Shown here: positions 1-7,509 of the stretch, piece by piece
Layout of the letters: each line of letters begins with the position of its first letter
Position numbering within the stretch: position 1 is the first letter of the stretch
NCBI GenBank assembly: GCA_013362835.1
Contig: JABFVJ010000072.1
Location: forward strand, 1-7,729
Direction: 5' to 3'
DNA length: 7,729 nucleotides
Origin: Nonomuraea sp.
Lineage (GTDB): Bacteria; Actinomycetota; Actinomycetes; Streptosporangiales; Streptosporangiaceae
Translations under genes and position numbers: made by a program
The notes under the pieces: generated by a model
The model's input: the letters and a program-made list of their open reading frames with translations, nothing else
Database searches by the model: none
Told to the model about the DNA's origin: nothing

Positions 1-950
1 GCCCGCGGGCCGTCGTGGTCGCGGGCATGGGCGAGGCGGGCGTGGTCGGCGACCTCCTCGCGGCGGTGTGCGGCAACGGCGTCCCGCTGCCGATCGTGAC
101 CCTGCGCTCCTACCAGCTCCCGGGCTGGGTGGGCGCGACCGACCTGGTCGTCGCGGCGTCGGCGACCGGCGACGACGACGAGACGGTCGCCGTCGCCGTC
201 CAGGCCGTGCGGCGGGGGTGCGGGCTGCTCGCCGTGTGCCCGCCGGGCTCGCCGCTGGAGGCCGTCGCCGTCCAGGCGTCGGCGATCCACGTGCCGGTGC
301 GGCCCAGCGGGCCGTCCAGGGCCAACCTGTGGCTGCTGACGGTCCCGGTGATCGTGGCGGCCTCCGCGCTCGGGCTGGTCACGGTCGACGGCGACGTGTA
401 CGAGCGGGTGGCGAAGACGCTGGAGAACATCTCACACCAGTGCCGGCCCGCCAGCGAGTCGTTCGTCAACCCGGGCAAGTCCCTGGCCATGGAGCTGGCC
501 GAGAGCATTCCGATGATCTGGGGGTCCTCGCCGGTGGCGTGCGCGGCGGCGTACCGGCTGGCCTCTCAGCTCAACCAGAACGCCAAGTATCCGGCCGTCT
601 TCGGCGAGCTGCCCGAGGCCGGTCACAACCAGATCGCGGCCCTGGAGGGCCCGCTGGCCGAGCGCGACATCTTCGCCGACACGTCCGGGCCCGCGCTCAG
701 GCTCGTCATGCTGCGTGACGTCGAGGAGCATCCGCAGGTGACGCGGCAGCGCGAGGCGTCGACGCGCATGGCCCGCGACCGCGACGTGCCGGTCACCGAG
801 CTGACCGCCGAGGGCGTGCATCCGCTCGAACGCGCGGCCTCGCTCATCGGCCTCGCCGACTACGCCGGCACCTATCTGGCCCTCGGTTACGGGGTCGATC
901 CGACCCCTGTGGCCACGATCACTGAGCTGAAGGCCAGGATTTCCCAATAG
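1..950 (+). CDS. SIS-domain protein, phosphoglucose/phosphomannose isomerase type, 5' end cut by the window
   Basis: The reading frame is open from the first complete codon at position 3 and continues past the left edge. The first visible residues, PRAVVVAGMGEAG, already lie inside the SIS fold, so roughly 50-70 N-terminal residues are missing and the GTG at 15 is not the real start. The N-terminal part is a SIS sugar-phosphate-binding domain and the C-terminal part the PGI/PMI-type domain, recognisable by IPMIWGSSP, QLNQNAKYP and ELPEAGHNQI. Family members interconvert glucose-6-P, mannose-6-P and fructose-6-P in the cytoplasm; in actinobacteria this gene usually sits with manB/manA of the mannose and GDP-mannose pathway. 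The SIS glycine-rich loop reads GMGEAG (24-41) where a GGSA-type loop is usual, the second phosphate loop reads SATGDDDET (159-185), and the residue 16 before the HN histidine is Gln (576-578) where Glu is expected. It may therefore be a weak or non-catalytic, sugar-phosphate-sensing homologue. Fold assignment is firm, activity uncertain. Confidence 0.85.
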   Translation, partial: PRAVVVAGMGEAGVVGDLLAAVCGNGVPLPIVTLRSYQLPGWVGATDLVVAASATGDDDETVAVAVQAVRRGCGLLAVCPPGSPLEAVAVQASAIHVPVRPSGPSRANLWLLTVPVIVAASALGLVTVDGDVYERVAKTLENISHQCRPASESFVNPGKSLAMELAESIPMIWGSSPVACAAAYRLASQLNQNAKYPAVFGELPEAGHNQIAALEGPLAERDIFADTSGPALRLVMLRDVEEHPQVTRQREASTRMARDRDVPVTELTAEGVHPLERAASLIGLADYAGTYLALGYGVDPTPVATITELKARISQ

Positions 951-981
951 GATCCCCTTTCAGGTCCTAGTAGGTGATCCT
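949..981 (+). terminator. Imperfect hairpin between the SIS gene and the transporter gene
   Basis: AGGATC (949-954) pairs with GATCCT (976-981). After one mismatch, CCT (956-958) pairs with AGG (972-974). The structure begins inside the SIS stop codon and has no U-tract. It also covers the AGGTG that would serve the leader ORF at 983. It could be a weak terminator, an attenuator, or chance. Confidence 0.3.
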
Positions 982-982
982 T

Positions 983-1003
983 ATGAGCGGAGACGACCGG
1001 TGA
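983..1003 (+). other. Six-codon leader ORF overlapping the transporter start
   Basis: ATG at 983 opens a six-codon frame (MSGDDR) that stops with TGA at 1001-1003. This overlaps the GTG start of the transporter (1000-1002) as GTGA. A Shine-Dalgarno-like AGGTG (972-976) lies 6 nt upstream of the ATG. The geometry fits translational coupling, but a frame this short can arise by chance and no function is claimed. Confidence 0.3.
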
Positions 1004-1926
1004 GCGCGAGTGGCGGTACGAAAGCAATCATTGCGGCGTTGAGCGCCAACCTGGCGATCGCAGTGGCGAAGTTCGTGGCCGCGTTCTTCACCGGGTCGTC
1101 CTCGATGCTCGCAGAAGGCATCCACTCCGTCGCCGACTCGGGCAACCAGCTCCTGCTGCTGCTCGGCGGCAAGCGGGCCCAGCGGGTCAGCGACAAGACC
1201 CACCCCTTCGGCTACGGGCGCGAGCGCTACTTCTACGCCTTCGTCGTCGCCGTCGTGCTGTTCACGATCGGCGCCGTCTTCTCGCTCTACGAGGGCTGGC
1301 ACAAGCTCTCCGAACCGTCCGCGGTGGAGTCGCCCATCTGGGCGTTCGCGGTGCTGATCTTCGCGATCATCGCCGAGAGCTTCTCCTTCCGTACGGCGAT
1401 CAAGGAGTCCAACCCGCTGCGGGGCAAGCAGTCGTGGGTCGCGTTCATCCGGCGGTCGAAGTCGCCCGAGCTGCCCGTGATCCTGCTGGAGGACCTCGGC
1501 GCGCTGCTCGGCCTGATCTTCGCGCTGTTCGGCGTGACGATGGCGGTCGTCACCGGCAACGGCGTCTGGGACGGCATCGGCACCCTCATGATCGGCGTGC
1601 TGCTGGCGATCATCGCGATCGTGCTGGCGATCGAGACCAAGTCGCTGCTGCTCGGCGAGGGCGCGTCCCCCGAGGACGAGGAGCGGATCCGGACCGCTCT
1701 GGAGGACTCGCCGGAGGTCGCCCGGGTCATCCACATGCGTACGCTGCACCTCGGCCCCGAGGAGCTGCTGGTCGCGGCCAAGATCGCGGTCGAGCACGAC
1801 GAAACGGCCAGCGAGGTCGCGCGCGGCATCGACGAGGCCGAGCGGCGCATCCGCGAGGCCGTGCCGATCGCGCGGGTGATCTACCTGGAGCCCGACCTCG
1901 ACCGGCTGCGCACGTCCGCCGGCTGA
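1000..1926 (+). CDS. Cation diffusion facilitator (CDF) family transporter
   Basis: A 308-aa integral membrane protein. CDF proteins export divalent cations (Zn2+, Mn2+, Fe2+, Co2+) from the cytoplasm in exchange for protons. Six hydrophobic segments are visible, at about 8-30, 38-57, 78-98, 112-130, 157-183 and 190-212, followed by a cytoplasmic C-terminal domain (about 220-300). The TM2 metal motif is HSVAD (H42, D46), followed by the family-typical GNQ. TM5 has E164-D165 (LLEDLGALLG) and lacks the usual HxxxD histidine; I recall this pattern from the SLC30A9/ZnT9-like branch, so Zn2+ is only a guess. GTG at 1000 is chosen because GGAG (989-992) lies 7 nt upstream and the N-terminus aligns with TM1. 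The gene converges on the MerR gene with a 3-bp gap. That regulator has no cysteine, so there is no sign that it senses this transporter's metal. manA, often next to the SIS gene in relatives, is absent here. Confidence 0.9.
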   Translation: MSASGGTKAIIAALSANLAIAVAKFVAAFFTGSSSMLAEGIHSVADSGNQLLLLLGGKRAQRVSDKTHPFGYGRERYFYAFVVAVVLFTIGAVFSLYEGWHKLSEPSAVESPIWAFAVLIFAIIAESFSFRTAIKESNPLRGKQSWVAFIRRSKSPELPVILLEDLGALLGLIFALFGVTMAVVTGNGVWDGIGTLMIGVLLAIIAIVLAIETKSLLLGEGASPEDEERIRTALEDSPEVARVIHMRTLHLGPEELLVAAKIAVEHDETASEVARGIDEAERRIREAVPIARVIYLEPDLDRLRTSAG

Positions 1927-3795
<1,869 letters not shown>

Positions 3796-3802
3796 GACTT
3801 CT

Positions 3803-3835
3803 GGCTCTGGGGGGATCGTGGCTCCTCCCAGAGCC
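3803..3835 (+). terminator. Strong hairpin terminator of ahcY
   Basis: GGCTCTGGG (3803-3811) pairs perfectly with CCCAGAGCC (3827-3835). The stem extends inward by G-U, G-C and G-C pairs to 12 bp, leaving a 9-nt loop (3815-3823). It starts 7 nt after the ahcY stop and has no U-run, as is common in high-GC actinobacteria. It separates ahcY from the second hydrolase gene. Confidence 0.75.
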
Positions 3836-4015
3836 TCCCCTGAGAGGGTTCCTGTCCTGCGCGGGTCGCTCTTCGGGTTTTGTCCTTACGGCGGTGCCGG
3901 GTGGGCCGCACGCGCCGACCCCGGTCGCCGTCCGTCATGGCCGGTCGTGAAGGCTCGCGGGTCGCTCGCCGTGACGAAGCGTCTTCTTGGCCGTCTTCTT
4001 CGCTTGGGGCTGGGC
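3836..4015 (+). other. Intergenic leader of the second hydrolase gene, with two short direct repeats
   Basis: No gene is visible between the ahcY terminator and the ATG at 4016. The 11-mer GCGGGTCGCTC occurs at 3861-3871 and 3957-3967. The 8-mer GTCTTCTT occurs at 3981-3988 and 3993-4000 (12-nt period), just before the likely ribosome site GGGG (4006-4009). I find no convincing -10/-35 pair, so the promoter is not placed. Confidence 0.4.
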
Positions 4016-5251
4016 ATGGATCTCTGGGAAAGTGGTGAGCGGCAGATCTCGTGGGCCGCTCGGTCGATGCCGGTGCTCACGGCGATCGGTGAGCGGTTCG
4101 CGCTCGAACGGCCGCTCGACGGGCTGAAGATCGCGGCCTGCCTGCACGTCACCGCGGAGACGGCCGTGCTCATGGGCGCGCTGAAGGCCGGGGGCGCCGA
4201 GATCGCGCTGGCCGCGTCCAATCCGCTGTCCACGCAGGACGACGTCGCCGAGGCCCTGCGGGCGTACGGGATCGCGGTGCACGCGCGCGCCGGGGTGGAT
4301 CGGGCCACCTACTACCTGCACATTCACCAGGCGCTGGATCTCGGGCCCGACCTCGTGCTCGACGACGGTTGCGACCTGGTGAACATCCTGCACACCGAGC
4401 GCACCGACCTGCTGGAGGGTGTCAGCGGCGGGTGCGAGGAGACCACGACGGGCATCATCCGGCTGCGGCAGATGGCGGCCGAGCAGGCGTTGCGGTTCCC
4501 CGTCGTGGCCGTCAACGACACCCGGACCAAGCGCATGTTCGACAACCGGTACGGCACCGGGCAGTCGACGCTCGACGGGATCATGCGGGCCACCAACACC
4601 ATGCTCGCCGGGCGTACGGTCGTGGTGGCCGGGTTCGGCTACTGCGGGCGCGGGGTGGCCGAGCGGGCCAAGGGGCTGGGCGCCCGGGTGATCGTCACCG
4701 AGATCGACGCCGTCAAGGCGCTCGACGCCACCCTCCAGGGCTACGAGGTGCGCCCGATGGCCCAGGCCGCGATGGTCGGCGACCTGTTCATCACCGTGAC
4801 GGGCAACAGGGACGTCATCCGGGCCGAGCACCTGTCGGTCATGAAGGACGGCGCGATCCTCGCCAACGCCGGACACTTCGACGTGGAGATCGACGTACGG
4901 GCGCTGGACGAGATGGCCCTGGAGGTGCAGCGCGGCGTACGCCCGAACACCGACCAGTACGTCATGCCCGACGGGAACCGGCTGCTGCTGCTGGCCGAGG
5001 GGCGCCTGGTCAACCTGACCGCCGCCGAGGGCCACCCGGCCGCCGTCATGGACATGTCGTTCTCCGCGCAGGCGCTGGCCGTGGCGTGGCTGGCGAGGGA
5101 GCGGGCCGGGCTCCTGCCCGGCGTGTACGACGTACCGGAGGAGATCGACCACGAGGTGGCCAAGCTCAAGCTGGCCGCCACCGGGATCGGGATCGACACG
5201 CTGACCCCCGAGCAGGAGGACTACCTGCACTCCTGGCGCGTCGGCTCCTGA
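4016..5251 (+). CDS. Second adenosylhomocysteinase-family protein, short archaeal/Thermotoga type
   Basis: A 411-aa paralogue of the preceding enzyme but of a different subfamily. It lacks the ~40-aa insertion and the KSDHYRY tail, ending instead in TPEQEDYLHSW as in Thermotoga and archaeal enzymes. Visible motifs are CLHVTAET (42-49), LSTQDD (71-76), LDDGCD (115-120), CEETTTG (E142), TKRMFDNRYGTGQS (K172, D176, N177), Rossmann loop GFGYCGRG (206-213), NAGHFDVEID (H287) and GHP (H340). The cysteine of the NKYGC motif is Thr181, normal for this branch. The NAD-dependent chemistry therefore looks intact. Substrate could be S-adenosylhomocysteine or a related nucleoside conjugate: one archaeal homologue (Methanocaldococcus) is reported to prefer S-inosylhomocysteine. 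ATG at 4016 is chosen because GGGG (4006-4009) precedes it by 6 nt and the family N-terminus fits; GTG at 3971 and ATG at 3755 add unconserved Arg/Pro-rich sequence. It probably has its own transcription unit, and uses more G-ending codons than ahcY. Confidence 0.92.
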   Translation: MDLWESGERQISWAARSMPVLTAIGERFALERPLDGLKIAACLHVTAETAVLMGALKAGGAEIALAASNPLSTQDDVAEALRAYGIAVHARAGVDRATYYLHIHQALDLGPDLVLDDGCDLVNILHTERTDLLEGVSGGCEETTTGIIRLRQMAAEQALRFPVVAVNDTRTKRMFDNRYGTGQSTLDGIMRATNTMLAGRTVVVAGFGYCGRGVAERAKGLGARVIVTEIDAVKALDATLQGYEVRPMAQAAMVGDLFITVTGNRDVIRAEHLSVMKDGAILANAGHFDVEIDVRALDEMALEVQRGVRPNTDQYVMPDGNRLLLLAEGRLVNLTAAEGHPAAVMDMSFSAQALAVAWLARERAGLLPGVYDVPEEIDHEVAKLKLAATGIGIDTLTPEQEDYLHSWRVGS

Positions 5252-5252
5252 A

Positions 5253-5278
5253 CACCCGCCTCGCGGCCGCTCAGGGTG
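5253..5278. terminator. Weak dyad in the convergent gap
   Basis: CACCC (5253-5257) pairs with GGGTG (5274-5278) around the palindrome GCGGCCGC (5263-5270). It spans the 19-bp gap between the converging stops of the second hydrolase and the DUF305 gene. It is the only candidate bidirectional stop here, and the pairing is short. Confidence 0.2.
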
Positions 5279-5903
5279 CGGCCTGCATCTCCCGCATGTG
5301 GCCGATCTCGGCCGTCTGGGTGACGCTGACGTCCGTGGCCAGTTCCTCGATCTTGATGTGCGAGCCGTCGGTCAGGACCCGTTCGGACATCGTGATCGCG
5401 CCCAGGTGATGGTTGATCATCAGCTCCAGGAAGAGCTTGTCGAAGGACTTGCCCGTGGCGGCCTTCAGCGCGGCCATCTGGGCGGGCGTGGCCATGCCGG
5501 GCATGTCGCCGTGTGCGGCGTGATGGTCGGGAACCTTCTGGTCCTGCTCCCGCAGCCAGGTGGACATGAACTGGATCTCCGGGCCCTGGGCCGCCCTGAT
5601 CCGGTCCGCCAGGCTCTTGAGCTTGACCGAGTCGGCCCTGGTGGGAGCCAGGAGCGCCATGTCGAGCGCCTGCCGGTGATGGACGATCATGTCCTGGACG
5701 TACGTGATGTCGGCGGCGTTGGCCGTGGGCGCCGGGACGGCGGTGGCGGCCTCGGACGGGGCCAGCGTCCTCGCCTGCTCTCCCGGCCGGCCCGGGGCGA
5801 GCACCGGCGCGGTCGAGTCGGCCCTCGGCGGCTGGGACGTGCCGGACGTGCACCCGGAGAGGGCGATCAGCGTGCCCGCGATGACGATGAGCGCGCCGCG
5901 CAC
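5271..5903 (-). CDS. DUF305-domain lipoprotein, putative metal-binding
   Basis: A 210-aa exported protein. GTG at 5903 is the start: a perfect AGGAGG lies 4 nt upstream, and the product then opens directly with a lipoprotein signal peptide ending in the lipobox LSGC (Cys18). A longer frame back to 5984 would bury the signal. The mature protein should be anchored to the outer face of the membrane by Cys18. A Pro/Ala-rich linker (about 19-60) precedes the DUF305 four-helix domain. Its two hallmark repeats are YVQDMIVHHRQALDMA (HH at 75-76) and LFLELMINHHLGAITM (HH at 165-166). Between them lies a His/Met-rich stretch, DHHAAHGDMPGM (126-137). DUF305 proteins include the cyanobacterial copper-binding CopM, so metal, perhaps copper, binding is a reasonable inference but unproven. 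The gene is divergent from the LVIVD gene, sharing a 167-bp promoter region, and converges on the second hydrolase. Confidence 0.9.
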   Translation of the reverse strand: MRGALIVIAGTLIALSGCTSGTSQPPRADSTAPVLAPGRPGEQARTLAPSEAATAVPAPTANAADITYVQDMIVHHRQALDMALLAPTRADSVKLKSLADRIRAAQGPEIQFMSTWLREQDQKVPDHHAAHGDMPGMATPAQMAALKAATGKSFDKLFLELMINHHLGAITMSERVLTDGSHIKIEELATDVSVTQTAEIGHMREMQAAP

Positions 5904-5907
5904 TCGG

Positions 5908-5913
5908 CCTCCT
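5908..5913 (-). promoter_or_regulatory. Ribosome binding site of the DUF305 gene
   Basis: AGGAGG on the minus strand, a full match to the anti-Shine-Dalgarno, 4 nt before the GTG at 5903. It decides this start over upstream in-frame candidates. Confidence 0.75.
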
Positions 5914-5937
5914 GACAGACTCGGGTCGGGAATGCGG

Positions 5938-5966
5938 ACTCTAGGCCATAAAACGGCTGCGCGAAA
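5938..5966 (-). promoter_or_regulatory. Possible promoter of the DUF305 gene
   Basis: On the minus strand TAGAGT (5938-5943) fits the TANNNT -10 pattern. TTTCGC (5961-5966) sits 17 nt upstream as a weak -35. A start site near 5931 would leave a leader of about 28 nt before the GTG, containing the AGGAGG. Confidence 0.3.
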
Positions 5967-5977
5967 GAGGGTGAATC

Positions 5978-6001
5978 GGAACAAAAATTGACACGTTGCG
6001 T
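5978..6001 (+). promoter_or_regulatory. Possible ECF-sigma-type promoter of the LVIVD gene
   Basis: GGAAC (5978-5982), 16 nt, then CGT (5999-6001) resembles the GGAAC-N16-CGT(T) pattern of many actinobacterial ECF sigma factors. It would give a 5' UTR of about 60 nt. A perfect TTGACA (5988-5993) lies inside the spacer but has no -10 partner at 16-18 nt. Pattern matching only. Confidence 0.3.
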
Positions 6002-6056
6002 GCTGGCCTTCCGACGCTCCGTGGGCGACGATGGCGGAGATTTATGCCCCCTTTAT

Positions 6057-6062
6057 AGGAGG
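6057..6062 (+). promoter_or_regulatory. Ribosome binding site of the LVIVD gene
   Basis: AGGAGG, 8 nt before the GTG at 6071. It supports that start, from which the protein begins with a complete signal peptide. Confidence 0.75.
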
Positions 6063-6070
6063 ACTCCGGA

Positions 6071-7477
6071 GTGTTCACCCCCCGCAGAGCCCTGATCCTG
6101 GTCGCCGCCCTCGTGGCGGTCACGGGCGCGACCCTGCCCGCCCAGGCTGCGGACATCCCGGCTCCCGGCGAGATCGTCATGAGCCCCAACATCACGCACG
6201 TCACGAACGTGCCCAAGCCCGAAGCGCTGTCCGACATCCACACGGACATGGCCTTCCAGGGCGACTACGCCTATGTCGGCAACTACTACGGCTTCTCGAT
6301 CTACGACATCAAGCACCCGAAGAAGACCTCGCTCGTGAGCTCGGTCGTCTGCCCCGGCGGCCAGATGGACATGTCCGTCTACGGCAACCTGCTGTTCGGG
6401 TCCGTCGACTCCTCGCGTAACGACGACTCGTGTGCCAGCACGTCCCAGAGCGCCTCCGTGAAGGAGTCGTGGGAGGGCATCCGGATCTTCGACGTGGCCG
6501 ACAAGGCCAACCCGACGTACATCAAGTCGGTGGAGACGAACTGCGGCTCGCACACCCACACGCTGGTGCCCGACAAGTCCGGCCAGAACGTCTACATCTA
6601 CATCTCCTCCTACGGCCCCAGCGCCAGCTACCCCGACTGCCGGCCGCCGCACGACCTGATCTCGATCATCAAGGTCCCGCTGGCGAACCCGACCGCCGCG
6701 GCCGTCATCGCGACGCCGAACCTGTTCCCCGACGGCGGCAACCCCGGCCTGCCGCTGCCGTACCCGAACGGCAAGTCGGCCACCACCGGCTGCCACGACA
6801 TCACCGCCTATCCGGAGAAGGGCATCGCGGCCGGCGCCTGCATGGGCGAGGGCATCCTGCTCGACATCTCCGACCCCGAACAGCCCAAGGTCACCGCGAA
6901 GGTACGCGATGACGTGAACTTCGCGTTCTGGCACTCGGCCACGTTCAACAACGAGGGCACGAAGGTCGTCTTCACCGACGAGCTCGGCGGCGGCACCAGG
7001 GCCACCTGCAACGAGGCCATCGGGCCGAACAAGGGCGCCAACGCCTACTACGACATCGTGGGCGGGCAACTGACGTTCAGGAGCTACTTCAAGATCTCCC
7101 GGCACCAGGCCGACACCGAGAACTGCGTCGCGCACAACGGCTCGCTGATCCCGGTCAAGGGCCGCGACGTCATGGTGCAGGCGTGGTACCAGGGCGGCAT
7201 CTCCGTGGTCGACTTCACCGACTCGGCGCACCCGCAGGAGATCGCCTTCTTCGAGCGCGGGCCGGACAACACCGCGCCGCCGCTCGACGGCGGCTTCTGG
7301 TCGGCGTACTACTACAACGGCTACATCTACGGCTCCGACTTCAACCTGGGCCTGGACGTCCTCAAGCTCAACGACCCGAGGACGAACCAGGCGAACAGCG
7401 TCAAGCTGGGCCTGCTGAACGCTCAGACGCAGGGCTCGTACCCCGAGCACGGCCGAGGCGTCCCCGGCGGCCACTGA
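6071..7477 (+). CDS. Secreted LVIVD-repeat seven-bladed beta-propeller protein
   Basis: A 468-aa exported protein of no established enzymatic function. Residues 1-26 form a Sec-type signal peptide (MFTPRR, hydrophobic core, cleavage after AQA26); there is no lipobox or C-terminal anchor, so it is probably released. The rest shows seven repeats of the LVIVD pattern (inner strand, YVG-like strand, G-x-x-IxD strand, P-rich turn, final strand). Approximate inner-strand starts are 56, 98, 160, 241, 287, 354 and 409. Clear blade cores are GFSIYDIKHP, GIRIFDVADKANP, GILLDISDPEQP and GISVVDFTDSAHP. A His occupies the same early position in five blades: H57, H161 (with H163), H242, H288 and H355. Blades 2 and 7 have Gln98 and Trp410 there. 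Eight cysteines (94, 121, 158, 190, 241, 257, 313, 352) could form disulfides. The gene is divergent from the DUF305 lipoprotein gene. A metal-binding, scaffold or sugar-binding role is possible. Confidence 0.85.
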   Translation: MFTPRRALILVAALVAVTGATLPAQAADIPAPGEIVMSPNITHVTNVPKPEALSDIHTDMAFQGDYAYVGNYYGFSIYDIKHPKKTSLVSSVVCPGGQMDMSVYGNLLFGSVDSSRNDDSCASTSQSASVKESWEGIRIFDVADKANPTYIKSVETNCGSHTHTLVPDKSGQNVYIYISSYGPSASYPDCRPPHDLISIIKVPLANPTAAAVIATPNLFPDGGNPGLPLPYPNGKSATTGCHDITAYPEKGIAAGACMGEGILLDISDPEQPKVTAKVRDDVNFAFWHSATFNNEGTKVVFTDELGGGTRATCNEAIGPNKGANAYYDIVGGQLTFRSYFKISRHQADTENCVAHNGSLIPVKGRDVMVQAWYQGGISVVDFTDSAHPQEIAFFERGPDNTAPPLDGGFWSAYYYNGYIYGSDFNLGLDVLKLNDPRTNQANSVKLGLLNAQTQGSYPEHGRGVPGGH

Positions 7478-7493
7478 CCGGTCGCCGAACGCT

Positions 7494-7509
7494 CAGTGAA
7501 CGGTCACTG
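7494..7509. terminator. Small hairpin between the converging LVIVD and Pro-rich genes
   Basis: CAGTGA (7494-7499) pairs with TCACTG (7504-7509) around the loop ACGG. It lies in the 26-bp convergent gap and overlaps the stop codon of the minus-strand gene. The stem is short and has no U-tract, so it is a weak bidirectional terminator candidate. Confidence 0.3.

Noticed and set aside
3935..5230. 431-aa open frame on the minus strand opposite the second hydrolase
   Set aside because: Shadow frame with low-complexity composition; the plus frame is a complete hydrolase.
5263..5270. GCGGCCGC palindrome as a regulatory site
   Set aside because: An 8-bp GC palindrome is common by chance in DNA of this composition.
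5904..5984. Longer start for the DUF305 lipoprotein
   Set aside because: It would place 27 residues before the signal peptide and read through the promoter region; GTG 5903 has a perfect AGGAGG.
5988..5993. Perfect TTGACA -35 box upstream of the LVIVD gene
   Set aside because: No TANNNT -10 hexamer lies 16-18 nt downstream, so it is not called as a housekeeping promoter on its own.
6053..7474. 473-aa open frame on the minus strand opposite the LVIVD gene
   Set aside because: Same antisense effect of third-position bias; no signal peptide or motif, whereas the plus frame has a signal peptide and ordered propeller blades.
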